Positions 24,608 through 32,387 of a stretch of 47,880 nt of DNA are shown here, in pieces. This DNA is from an uncultured Clostridia bacterium (lineage in GTDB: Bacteria; Bacillota; Clostridia; Oscillospirales; Acutalibacteraceae). Position numbers and translations under genes: made by a program. The notes under the pieces are model-generated. The model was not told the DNA's origin, did no database searches, and saw nothing but the letters and a program-made list of their open reading frames with translations. How positions within the stretch are numbered: the stretch's first letter is position 1; each line of letters opens with the position of its first letter. The DNA is taken from contig CAUBKG010000007.1 in NCBI GenBank assembly GCA_958436475.1, positions 1 through 47,880 on the forward strand, given 5' to 3'.

Positions 24608-25132
24608 CTAAAAATATTTTTGATAGGCTTCCCCGCACGGGATATCACGCTCCAGCCCAACCACACGGGGCCAGAGCCCCGTGTCGCCGATGATAAAGCC
24701 CATGAGCATTCCCATGTGGCTGTGCAGGTGCCTGAACTGGGCGAGAATGAGCGTGAACCGCGTGTATTCACAGCCCGGGGGGCACCGGAGCAGCTCCTCA
24801 TCGCGCAGGCATCCAAGATAGCGGAGAATTTTTCCCTTCACGCCGTCATAATAGCCGATCAGATCATCTCTGGTCAACTTTTTTTCCGGAGCAGCATCGA
24901 GATTATGTAAATCGCGCACATGAAACGGCGGTTCGGCAAAATCCTTATCCCGCGGGTTGATAAACCACAGATCCAGGGAATGAAGCATATGATACGCATG
25001 CTGCCAGCAAGGACTATAGCAGTATTGCTTATTCCAGAGAATGTCCGGAATACAGTCGATTACATTCCGAACTTCCCATAACGCCCGTTCCGTTTGCTCC
25101 CGGATGATGTCTGAATAGCTGTTCTGCTTCAT
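24608..25132 (-). CDS. DinB-like four-helix protein
   Basis: This 174-residue protein looks like a DinB/YfiT superfamily member, a four-helix bundle with a three-histidine metal site. Candidate ligands are in WQHAYHMLHSLDLWF (about 43-57) and in FRHLHSHMGMLMGF near 133-146. Several relatives are thiol-dependent transferases using mycothiol or bacillithiol, but this member's activity is unknown. It starts at an ATG with a weak GGGAAG site. The three following minus-strand genes are close, so it is likely in a loose operon with the LURP-one gene and the GNAT gene upstream. Confidence 0.72.
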   Translation of the reverse strand: MKQNSYSDIIREQTERALWEVRNVIDCIPDILWNKQYCYSPCWQHAYHMLHSLDLWFINPRDKDFAEPPFHVRDLHNLDAAPEKKLTRDDLIGYYDGVKGKILRYLGCLRDEELLRCPPGCEYTRFTLILAQFRHLHSHMGMLMGFIIGDTGLWPRVVGLERDIPCGEAYQKYF

Positions 25133-25173
25133 ATGTAATGCTTCCCTTTCGAAAAGAAGTTATTATTGGCCTT

Positions 25174-26037
25174 TCATGCGTGAGCGAGGCTTGGGAAAGA
25201 CCGTATCACTTTCATATCGTTTTCCAAAGCGTCTCCCAGAAGGAAGAAGGTGGAGTCGTTTTCCTTATGCTCATATAAATCAAGGCCTTCCGTGCTGTTT
25301 GGTGTGAAAGCAAATCGCACCGTTTCCAGCCGGCGGCCGAATGCCGCGAAAACCGCATCCCAATCTACCGGGGCGCTGGAAAAAACGTCGTGCAGAATCA
25401 ATGTTTTGTTTTCGATTTCCGCTATCACATACGCATCGAGCCTTTTGATATAATACACATTTTCCTGCATGAACTGCGAGAGATAAAACATCAGCAGGCC
25501 ATCGTTCTCCATTTGGATGATCCCATTGTTCTGCCTCTTTGCCTTTTCCGCCAGAAAACGGTTCCAATCCTCCCGGCCTTTCATCCGGACAGGCTCTGCT
25601 TCCGCCGTTTTTCCGCCGCAGATGCTCTTCCGGAAACGATATTCTTTGCACGGCTGAAACCCGAACTTCGGATAAAAATCCAGCACACTGTCGTTCGCCC
25701 ACAAAAAGAACCCGGCGCAATCCGCGTAATCATTTTGGATCTGGTTCATTAAAGCGCGGATATAGCCTCGGTTCCGGTATTCCGGCTTTGTCATGACCGT
25801 GCCCAATTGTACATACCGCTTCTTTTGCTTCCCCATTGTAAAATCCATCCGGCTCACCGATACGTTGGCAACGATTTTGTGATCGACCGCCACGGAATAG
25901 GGGATGTATGTATCGTTCCAAAAGCCGTTCCGATACCAGTTTTCAAAGCTCAGGTCAAAGGTCGCCTTTGCCAGCTCGTTGAAAGACGCTCTTAAGGAAT
26001 GATTGTCGCGATACCCCTTCACAATAGCCTGATTCAT
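25174..26037 (-). CDS. GNAT family N-acetyltransferase (Eis-like N-terminal)
   Basis: This 287-residue protein has a GNAT domain in its first half. MTKPEYRNRGYIRALMNQI contains the acetyl-CoA-binding R/Q-x-x-G-x-G/A-type loop, followed by LWANDSVLDFYPKFGFQPC. The second half (VRMKGREDWNRFLAEKAKRQ onward) is a further domain as in longer Eis-type acetyltransferases, ending in a segment with FTPNSTEGLDLYEH. The start is the ATG at 26037, which has GAAGGAG 8 nt upstream; the ATG at 26067 has none. The substrate is unknown. The surrounding DNA is noticeably richer in A+T than the rest of the window. Confidence 0.88.
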   Translation of the reverse strand: MNQAIVKGYRDNHSLRASFNELAKATFDLSFENWYRNGFWNDTYIPYSVAVDHKIVANVSVSRMDFTMGKQKKRYVQLGTVMTKPEYRNRGYIRALMNQIQNDYADCAGFFLWANDSVLDFYPKFGFQPCKEYRFRKSICGGKTAEAEPVRMKGREDWNRFLAEKAKRQNNGIIQMENDGLLMFYLSQFMQENVYYIKRLDAYVIAEIENKTLILHDVFSSAPVDWDAVFAAFGRRLETVRFAFTPNSTEGLDLYEHKENDSTFFLLGDALENDMKVIRSFPSLAHA

Positions 26038-26215
26038 ACGTATCTCCTTCCCGCAATAAAAATGCATCTTGTCATTTCCTTTGCAAACGCTTCATGGCTT
26101 TTTTCTGCGCATTCTGTTTGAAGCGTCAGTAACAACAGCAAATCGTTTTATTCATACAAATAACCCTCTTGGCGGCCCCGGGCAAAGCTTCTGTTTTTCT
26201 GCTGAGGAAAACAGA

Positions 26216-26686
26216 TCATCGGCCTGGATTTGATTGATTCAAATTCAGCACCATACATTCATTGGATTCGGTAAAACCGCATTTGAGATATAACGGTCTT
26301 CCTGCTTCCGTAGCGTACAGGCTGATTTCCGTTACCCCTTTCACTTTTGCTTCCTCTATTAGCATATTCAGCATTTGAAAAGCAATTCCCTGCCTGCGGT
26401 ATTCACAATTCGTATATACATTCATTAAGTGCGCCCGTTTTCCTGTTGGATGTGAAAGAGTAGGCATGACTTCAATATAGCACATGGTTGCACAGCCAAT
26501 CAAATTCTTTTCAACAGCAAAAACGGTGGTTTGATTTCCACTCTCAAAATATTCTCTGCTTTTTGCAATAAGCTCCTTGCTGAACACGTAATCAGAAGGC
26601 AGCTCATTTACCACCTTCAGCATTTCCAGCCTGATTTGCATCAGCGCTTCTATATCATTTTTCGATGCTACAGCATATTTGACCAT
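26216..26686 (-). CDS. GNAT family N-acetyltransferase
   Basis: This 156-residue protein is a compact GNAT enzyme. It contains FAVEKNLIGCATMCYIEVMP (the central strands), the acetyl-CoA loop NCEYRRQGIAFQMLNMLIEEA, and the closing GRPLYLKCGFTESNECMVL. The family transfers an acetyl group from acetyl-CoA to an amine; its target here is unknown. The ATG has AGGGGG 8 nt upstream. Codons and flanks are A+T-rich, and a MITE begins 41 nt upstream of the start, so the gene may have come in with a mobile segment. Confidence 0.9.
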   Translation of the reverse strand: MVKYAVASKNDIEALMQIRLEMLKVVNELPSDYVFSKELIAKSREYFESGNQTTVFAVEKNLIGCATMCYIEVMPTLSHPTGKRAHLMNVYTNCEYRRQGIAFQMLNMLIEEAKVKGVTEISLYATEAGRPLYLKCGFTESNECMVLNLNQSNPGR

Positions 26687-26727
26687 GATATTGACCCCCT
26701 ACTAAAGAAGGAATTTTCATTTATTCC

Positions 26728-27008
26728 TAGGCTGACGCGCGATAGGGATAAATCGCCTGAGAAACGGCTCTTTTCCCGCGATAATGCACCCTCAAAGCTT
26801 GCAATACGTCAGTATTGCTTCCCTTTTCGGGCACATTCTGACGTAAAAACAGCTCGTTTTCAGGTGCAACGCAGTTTTGTAAGACAAAAAATTTTTTTGA
26901 GACGCAGGTGAAAAACGCAGGCATACTGCCGTATGCCGAGGCTTTTCACCAAGTATCAAGGGAATTTTATCTTCCAAAACCGGTTTCTCCCTATCGCGCG
27001 TCAGCCTA
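26728..27008. mobile_element. MITE-like element with 21-bp terminal inverted repeats at TA
   Basis: The ends are perfect inverted repeats: TAGGCTGACGCGCGATAGGG followed by A (26728-26748) and its complement (26988-27008). Both ends finish in TA, which fits a TA target duplication of the IS630/Tc1-mariner type. The 281-bp body has no ORF of note. It contains two inner palindromes in one style: GCAATAC/GTATTGC around GTCA near 26800, and GGCATAC/GTATGCC around TGCC near 26920. The second lies inside a longer GGTGAAAA/TTTTCACC stem. No transposase is in the window, so it would depend on one elsewhere. Confidence 0.88.
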
Positions 27009-27028
27009 ATTTTAAGCTCCTGGAATTT

Positions 27029-27136
27029 TCAGTTTTTCTCTAAGATGTGATAAAACTGAATATCATTTTGGATGGTTTCAAATCCCACAGGTTTATAGCA
27101 GTAATATGCAAGCGTAATCCTTTCAGCCTTTGAATT
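27029..27136 (-). pseudogene. Fragment of a GNAT acetyltransferase C-terminus
   Basis: A 35-codon minus-strand stretch reads ITLAYYCYKPVGFETIQND and ends HILEKN before a stop. It resembles the last strand and helix of a GNAT domain (Y-x-x-x-GFE element). There is no start, and the sequence just upstream holds stops in all useful frames. It lies directly beside the MITE end. Confidence 0.4.
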
Positions 27137-27156
27137 AATAAATAACAAAGTGAAAG

Positions 27157-27330
27157 CTATTGAGTTGGATTATCTAAAACATAATACAATGAAATATGTT
27201 CTGTACCATTGAGTGCAGTTCTGGTATTTGCTTTTACAAACCGAAAACCACATTTTTCAATCACTCTTTTTGATTGATTATTTGCAATAGAATGACTGCA
27301 CAATAAGAAGTCATATTTTTCCTCTTCAAA
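27157..27330 (-). pseudogene. Fragment of a second GNAT acetyltransferase C-terminus
   Basis: A 57-codon minus-strand stretch reads FEEEKYDFLLCSHSIANNQS then KRVIEKCGFRFVKANTRTAL, and stops at 27157. This is the typical GNAT end, with the N-x-x-S-x-R-V-x-E-K-CGF motif. The frame is closed upstream by a stop at about 27350, and no start codon is available. The remaining 27330-27391 gap runs into the end of the rlmD-type gene. The low GC content resembles the intact GNAT genes nearby. Confidence 0.55.
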
Positions 27331-27391
27331 TTTTCCGCTTCAGCTTCTGTGAAAACAAAATGCCTGTAAAACTGCTCAAAATAAAGCGCTT

Positions 27392-28759
27392 CTACATATG
27401 CCTCTTTTGTATCGATACCACACACTCCACATGGCTTGTGCGGGGGAACATGTCTACCGGAGTAGCCTCTTTCACGGCATAGCCGAGGGGGAGAAGCCGC
27501 GCGCAGTCCCGCGCGAGGGTTGCGGGGTCGCAGGAAACGTAAACGATCCGCTGTGGCTTCATGCGCGCGGCGACTGTTTCGAGCAGCTCGGGGGCGCAGC
27601 CCTTGCGGGGCGGGTCCAGAATCACCACGTCCGGCGTGATATTCTGCCCGGCAAGGAGGGAGGCGGCGCCGGATGCATCGCTGCACAGAAAGCGTGCGTT
27701 GCGGATCCCGTTGCGCGCGGCGTTGCGCTTTGCGTTTTCTACCGCCTCGGGAACGATCTCCACGCCGATGATTTCCTTCGCCCTGCCCGCCATCGAAAGG
27801 CCGATCACACCCGCGCCGCAGTAAAGGTCCAGAACCGTTTCCCGCCCGGTGAGGGCGGCGCAGTCCGCTGCGAGGCGGTAAAGGCGTTCGGTCTGCGCGC
27901 GGTTGACCTGGTAAAAGGAGAGCGGGGAAAGCTCGATGGAAAGGCCGCAGAGGGTATCGGTGATTGTATCGGAGCCATAGAGGGTGCGGCAGGTTTTCCC
28001 AAGCACCACGTTGGTCTTTTCCGTGTTGCTGTTGATAACAAAGCTTTTGAGCTGCGGAACCTCTTCGCGGAGCCGTGAGATAAGTGCGTCCGCCTGGGGA
28101 AGAGAATCGCCGTTCAGCACGAGGCAGACCATGAGCTCGCCCGTTCCCGCGGCACAGCGGAGATAGATGTGGCGGAAGAGCCCCTCGTGCCTCTCTTCGT
28201 CGTACACGCTGATATGATACATGCGGATATGTTCTTCCACGAGCCCCAGCACCGTTTCAAAGAGAGGCGGCTGGAGGGCGCAGCTTTGGCAGGGGATGAT
28301 GCGGTGGGAATGGGGAGCGAAAAAGCCGATCAGCACCTCCTCGCCGTTTTTGCCCACGGGGAACTGCGCTTTGTTGCGGTACCCATAGGGCGTTTGTGCG
28401 CCGACGATGGGGAGGAGGGGCGCTTCCATCCCGCCGATCTTCCGGAACGCGTCCGCGACACGCTGGTGCTTGATGCGCAGCTCCTCCTCGTAACGGATAT
28501 GGCGGAAGACGCACCCGCCGCATTTCGGAAAGGCGGAGCAATCGGGCTCCACCCGCGCGGGGGAGGGGGCGATGATCTTTTCTATTTTTCCATAAGCGAC
28601 CGTTTTCGTTACCTTGAGGATGCGGACGTCCAGAAGGTCGCCTTCCGCAGCGCCGGGGATGAATAGGACGCGCCCTTCTTCCGTGCGGCCCACGCCCTGC
28701 CCCTCGGCGGTGGTGCCGGAGACGGCCAGCCGGACGATATCATTCTTTTTCAGCGGCAT
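27392..28759 (-). CDS. rlmD: 23S rRNA (uracil-5-)-methyltransferase, RlmD/RumA type, with TRAM domain
   Basis: This is the second RumA-like enzyme in the window. Its 455 residues comprise an N-terminal TRAM RNA-binding domain (about 1-60, with GQGVGRTEEGRVLFIPGAA), a cysteine cluster (CSAFPKCGGC, about 75-84, plus CQSC), and the methyltransferase domain. The latter shows VLDLYCGAGVIGLSMAG, VVILDPPRKGCAPELL and the catalytic cysteine in YVSCDPATLARDC. The ATG at 28759 has GAGGTG upstream and lies 11 nt after the ABC-transporter stop. A GTG at 28774 is possible but overlaps that stop. It is the last gene of a three-gene operon. Confidence 0.92.
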   Translation of the reverse strand: MPLKKNDIVRLAVSGTTAEGQGVGRTEEGRVLFIPGAAEGDLLDVRILKVTKTVAYGKIEKIIAPSPARVEPDCSAFPKCGGCVFRHIRYEEELRIKHQRVADAFRKIGGMEAPLLPIVGAQTPYGYRNKAQFPVGKNGEEVLIGFFAPHSHRIIPCQSCALQPPLFETVLGLVEEHIRMYHISVYDEERHEGLFRHIYLRCAAGTGELMVCLVLNGDSLPQADALISRLREEVPQLKSFVINSNTEKTNVVLGKTCRTLYGSDTITDTLCGLSIELSPLSFYQVNRAQTERLYRLAADCAALTGRETVLDLYCGAGVIGLSMAGRAKEIIGVEIVPEAVENAKRNAARNGIRNARFLCSDASGAASLLAGQNITPDVVILDPPRKGCAPELLETVAARMKPQRIVYVSCDPATLARDCARLLPLGYAVKEATPVDMFPRTSHVECVVSIQKRHM

Positions 28760-28770
28760 ATTTACACACC

Positions 28771-30516
28771 TCACGGGGTTTCAAACTGGCTGTTGTAAAG
28801 GTTTGCATAGAACCCGCCCAGCTCCAGCAGCTCGCGGTGGTTTCCCTGCTCCACGATGTTGCCCTGGTTCATCACGATAATGATATCCGCTTCCCGGATG
28901 GTGGAAAGGCGGTGGGCAATGACAAAGCTCGTGCGCCCCTGCATCAGGCGCATGAAGGCCTTTTGGATTTTCTGCTCGGTAAGCGTATCCACGCTGGAGG
29001 TGGCTTCATCGAGAATCAGCATGGGCGGGTCGAGCAGCATGGCGCGGGCAATGGTGATGAGCTGCTTCTGGCCGCTCGAAAGATTGCCGCCGTCTTCGGA
29101 AATGACGGTGTCGTACCCTTCCGGCAGGCGGGTGATGAAGCCGTGCGCATGCGCCATTTTGGCGGCTTTGATGATTTCTTCGTCCGTCGCGCTTTCGCAG
29201 CCGTAGCCGATGTTGTCCCGGATCGTGCCGCGGAAGAGCCAGGTCTCCTGCAGCACCATGCCGAAGCCGCGGCGGAGGCTGTCTTTTTGAATGTCCATGA
29301 TATCGACGCCGTCGATCAGGATGGTTCCCCCGGTCACGTCGTAAAAGCGCATCAGGAGATTGACGAGGGTGGTCTTCCCGGCGCCGGTGGGGCCGACGAT
29401 GGCTACTGAGCTGCCGTCCGGCACCCGCAGGCTGAAGTTTTCAATGAGCGGGCGCTCCGGGGTATAGGAGAACGAGACGTTTTCAAATGCGACGCTGCCG
29501 CCCGCGCGGGGAAGCTCCCGCGCACCCACTGGGTCGGAGGGCTCCGGCGTTTCGTCTATTGTGTGGAAAATACGGTCGGCCGAAGCCAGGGCCGCGAGGA
29601 GCTGCGTGGTGATGGCGGTGAATTCATTGAAGGGCCTCGAGAAAAGCGTGGAATAGGTGAGAAAGCTCGCTACCACGCCCACGCTGAAGCCGGAAAAAAT
29701 CGCGCCGAGGCCGCCCACGAGCCCCACGGCGATATAGGAAATGTGGTTCACAAACCGGGTGGTGGGGTTCGTGAAGGAGGAATAGAGCTGCGCCTTCTGG
29801 CCCACGGTATAAAGACGGCTGTTGATCTCCTCAAAGTCTGCTCCGGCCGCTTCCTCATGATGGAAGGCCTTCACCACGCGCTGGCCGGCAATCTGCTCTT
29901 CGATAAAACCGTTCAGTTCCCCCACAATGGCCTGTTGTTCGCGGAACTTGGAGGTGGAAAGGCGGGTAACGGTTTTTGCCACCAGAAAGGTGAGCGGCGT
30001 TACAAGAATGACCGCAAGGGTGATGAGCGGGCTCAAATACAGCATAAAGCCGAGCGCGGAAAGCACGGTGATCACACCGGAGAACAGCTGGACGAGCAGT
30101 TGGTTGAGGCCGTCCGCCACAGCGTCTGCGTCGTTCGAAAGGCGGCTGATATAGTCGCCGTGGGAATGCCGGTCGATCACGCCGAGCGGCAGATGCAGAA
30201 TGCGGTGAAAGCACCGGATGCGCAGAGCGTTGGCCGTGCGGTAGGCGATGGTGTTGGCCAGCACGGCGCACAGCCAGGAGAGCACGGCGCTGACCAGATA
30301 GCACCCGGCGAGGATAGCGATATAACGCAGCACGGCGGGAAAATCCACTGCATTCGCCCCTGCGATGCGATCGATGGCAAAGCCGATGATCATGGGCGTG
30401 GCGAGCGAGAGCACATTTGCAATCAAAGAAAAAAGAAGGATGAGCCAAAGCCGCGAGCGGTATTTTTTTACCTCGGCAAACAGGCGTTTGACTGTTTTTG
30501 TATTGATTTTTTTCAT
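28771..30516 (-). CDS. ABC exporter half-transporter, canonical catalytic site
   Basis: The 581-residue protein is an ABC exporter half: six membrane helices in about residues 1-310, then a nucleotide-binding domain. Its motifs are intact: Walker A GPTGAGKTT, signature LSSGQKQL, Walker B LILDEATSSVD with the catalytic glutamate, and switch histidine in VIAHRLST. The signature has S at its third position (LSSGQ). The ATG overlaps the upstream half-transporter stop by 4 nt. With the partner's altered site this indicates a heterodimeric exporter, similar in layout to BmrCD or LmrCD multidrug pumps. The substrate is unknown. Confidence 0.94.
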   Translation of the reverse strand: MKKINTKTVKRLFAEVKKYRSRLWLILLFSLIANVLSLATPMIIGFAIDRIAGANAVDFPAVLRYIAILAGCYLVSAVLSWLCAVLANTIAYRTANALRIRCFHRILHLPLGVIDRHSHGDYISRLSNDADAVADGLNQLLVQLFSGVITVLSALGFMLYLSPLITLAVILVTPLTFLVAKTVTRLSTSKFREQQAIVGELNGFIEEQIAGQRVVKAFHHEEAAGADFEEINSRLYTVGQKAQLYSSFTNPTTRFVNHISYIAVGLVGGLGAIFSGFSVGVVASFLTYSTLFSRPFNEFTAITTQLLAALASADRIFHTIDETPEPSDPVGARELPRAGGSVAFENVSFSYTPERPLIENFSLRVPDGSSVAIVGPTGAGKTTLVNLLMRFYDVTGGTILIDGVDIMDIQKDSLRRGFGMVLQETWLFRGTIRDNIGYGCESATDEEIIKAAKMAHAHGFITRLPEGYDTVISEDGGNLSSGQKQLITIARAMLLDPPMLILDEATSSVDTLTEQKIQKAFMRLMQGRTSFVIAHRLSTIREADIIIVMNQGNIVEQGNHRELLELGGFYANLYNSQFETP

Positions 30517-32246
30517 TTCTGCACCGCCTCGCTTTCCTCGGCCTGCGCGTTATAAATTTCGCGGTAGCGCTCACAGGAATGTAACAGCTCCTCGTGCGTG
30601 CCGATTCCAACCGCTTGTCCTTCGTCCAGCACAACGATCAGGTCGGCGTGGCGCACCGCCCCGCTCCGCTGGGAGACGAGCAGCACGGTCGTGCCCCGGA
30701 GCTCGGTTTTGAGCGCGCGGCGCAGGCGTGCTTCCGTGGCAAAATCGAGCGCGCTGGCGCTGTCGTCCAGAATCAGGATGGGAGGCCGGCCGACGAGGGC
30801 CCGCGCGATGGAGAGGCGCTGGCGCTGGCCGCCGGAAAGGTTTGCGCCGCCCCGCTCGATTTTGGCTTCGTAGCCTTCGGGCTTCTGTTCAATAAATTCC
30901 GCCGCCTGCGCGATTCGCGCAGCATTTTTGCATTCCTCTAAAGAAGCATCCTGCTTTTTAAAACGGAGGTTTGAGAGCACCGTGCCGGAAAACAGCACCG
31001 ATTTCTGCGGCACGAAGCCGATCTGGTCGCGCAGCTGCTTTTGCGGGATGTTCCGCACGTCCACGCCGTTTATCCGGATGCTGCCCCCCGTCACATCGTA
31101 AAACCGGGGAACGAGGTTTATAAGGGTGCTTTTGCCCGAGCCGGTGAGGCCGATGACGCCCACCGTCTGCCCCGGGCGCGCGGTAAAGGTGATATCGCAC
31201 AGCGCGTTTTCGCTTTTTTCTCCATAGGAAAAGGAAACATGGTCAAAGCTGATTTCCGCAGTGCCTGCGGGAAAGGGGCGGGCGCCGGGCGCGTCCGTTA
31301 TCGAGGAGGAGGTATCGAGCACTTCGCCCACGCGGGCGGCCGAGGCAGAAGCCTTTGTGAAGGTGACCACGAGGTTTGCCACCACGATGAGGGCGAGAAG
31401 GATTTGCGACATATAGTTGATGATGGCCACGATCTCCCCCTGCGTGAGCCGGCCTGCGGAAACCCGCACACCGCCGAACCAGAGGATGGCGAGGATGCCG
31501 ATGTTCATGATGAGGGTGGTCAGCGGATTCGAGAGCGCGGAAAGCCTTCCCACCGAGACGGCGCTGGCGGTGTGGCTTTCGCTCGTTTCTTCAAAGCGCT
31601 TTTCTTCCTTTTCCACCCGTGCAAAGGCGCGGATGATGCGGATGCCCGAAAGATTTTCCCGCGCGGCGGAACCGATGGCGTCCAGCTTTTGCTGGAGCTT
31701 TTTATACAGGGGGATGGTTTTCCGCATGATAACGGCGAGCACTCCCACGAACAAAGGGATCGTCACGAGCAGCACAATGGAAATTTGAAAATCGATCAGC
31801 ATGCAGGAGATGAGGCCGCCGATGCACAGGAAGGGGGCGCGGATGACCAGGCGAATGAGCATGGCAACGGCGAATTGGAGCTGGTTCACATCGTTTGTGA
31901 TGCGGGTGGAAAGGGAGGCGGTGCCGAAGCGGTCCAGCTCGCGGTGGGAAAGGGTGCCGATGTGGCGGAAAAGGTCGTTACGGAGCTCCGTTCCGAACCC
32001 CTGCGCCGCAATGGACGCGGAATACTGGCAGAACAGCGCGCAGCCGAGGCCGCAGGCGGCAAGCAGGAGCATGAGCGCGCTCATGCGGAGCACATAGGGC
32101 GTATCCCCGTTTTTGATGCCGAGGTCGATGAGCCTTGCCATGATGAGCGGGATAATCAGCTCGAATATGGCTTCCAGGAGCTTGAAAAACGGGCCTAAAA
32201 GCACTTGCTTTTTATATTTTTTCAGATAAACGGCATACCTACGCAA
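30513..32246 (-). CDS. ABC exporter half-transporter, degenerate catalytic site
   Basis: The 577-residue protein is the partner of the downstream exporter half. Six membrane helices are followed by a nucleotide-binding domain with Walker A GLTGSGKST and signature LSGGQRQR. The Walker B reads LILDDSASALD, with Asp in place of the catalytic Glu. The switch loop reads LLVSQRSG, with Gln in place of His. These two substitutions are the mark of the non-catalytic site in asymmetric ABC exporters. The start is TTG at 32246, 9 nt after AGGAG; an ATG at 32236 is out of frame. It leads the operon with the canonical half and the rlmD-type gene. Confidence 0.93.
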   Translation of the reverse strand: MRRYAVYLKKYKKQVLLGPFFKLLEAIFELIIPLIMARLIDLGIKNGDTPYVLRMSALMLLLAACGLGCALFCQYSASIAAQGFGTELRNDLFRHIGTLSHRELDRFGTASLSTRITNDVNQLQFAVAMLIRLVIRAPFLCIGGLISCMLIDFQISIVLLVTIPLFVGVLAVIMRKTIPLYKKLQQKLDAIGSAARENLSGIRIIRAFARVEKEEKRFEETSESHTASAVSVGRLSALSNPLTTLIMNIGILAILWFGGVRVSAGRLTQGEIVAIINYMSQILLALIVVANLVVTFTKASASAARVGEVLDTSSSITDAPGARPFPAGTAEISFDHVSFSYGEKSENALCDITFTARPGQTVGVIGLTGSGKSTLINLVPRFYDVTGGSIRINGVDVRNIPQKQLRDQIGFVPQKSVLFSGTVLSNLRFKKQDASLEECKNAARIAQAAEFIEQKPEGYEAKIERGGANLSGGQRQRLSIARALVGRPPILILDDSASALDFATEARLRRALKTELRGTTVLLVSQRSGAVRHADLIVVLDEGQAVGIGTHEELLHSCERYREIYNAQAEESEAVQK

Positions 32247-32274
32247 ACAGTTCCACTCCTAAACAAATTCATTA

Positions 32275-32286
32275 GTTAAATTTAAC
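32275..32286. promoter_or_regulatory. Perfect 12-bp palindrome, possible MarR-type operator
   Basis: GTTAAATTTAAC lies 29 nt upstream of the ABC exporter start, within the divergent intergenic region. A+T-rich palindromes of this size are common MarR-family operators, and such regulators often control heterodimeric ABC pumps. No MarR gene is in the window, so this is a suggestion only. Confidence 0.3.
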
Positions 32287-32325
32287 ATCTTTCGCCCGAT
32301 AATACAAGGCGCCGGGAAGGTTTTA

Positions 32326-32354
32326 TTGACCTTTTTTCCACCGGATGCTAAAAT
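32326..32354 (+). promoter_or_regulatory. Candidate sigma-A promoter for the homocysteine methyltransferase gene
   Basis: TTGACC (32326-32331), a 17-nt spacer and TAAAAT (32349-32354) lie 34 nt upstream of the start. The leader is too short to hold a SAM riboswitch or a T-box. Confidence 0.65.
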
Positions 32355-32387
32355 TTAAATATCAGAAAAAAGAAGGACGGACCCGAT

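Noticed and set aside
26087..26126. ACGCTTCA/TGAAGCGT inverted repeat upstream of the Eis-like gene
   Set aside because: The loop is 24 nt and no U run follows on either strand, so chance is a sufficient explanation.
26727..26977. Short minus-strand frames inside the MITE
   Set aside because: They lie within an element whose ends and palindromes explain the sequence, and resemble no transposase or other protein.
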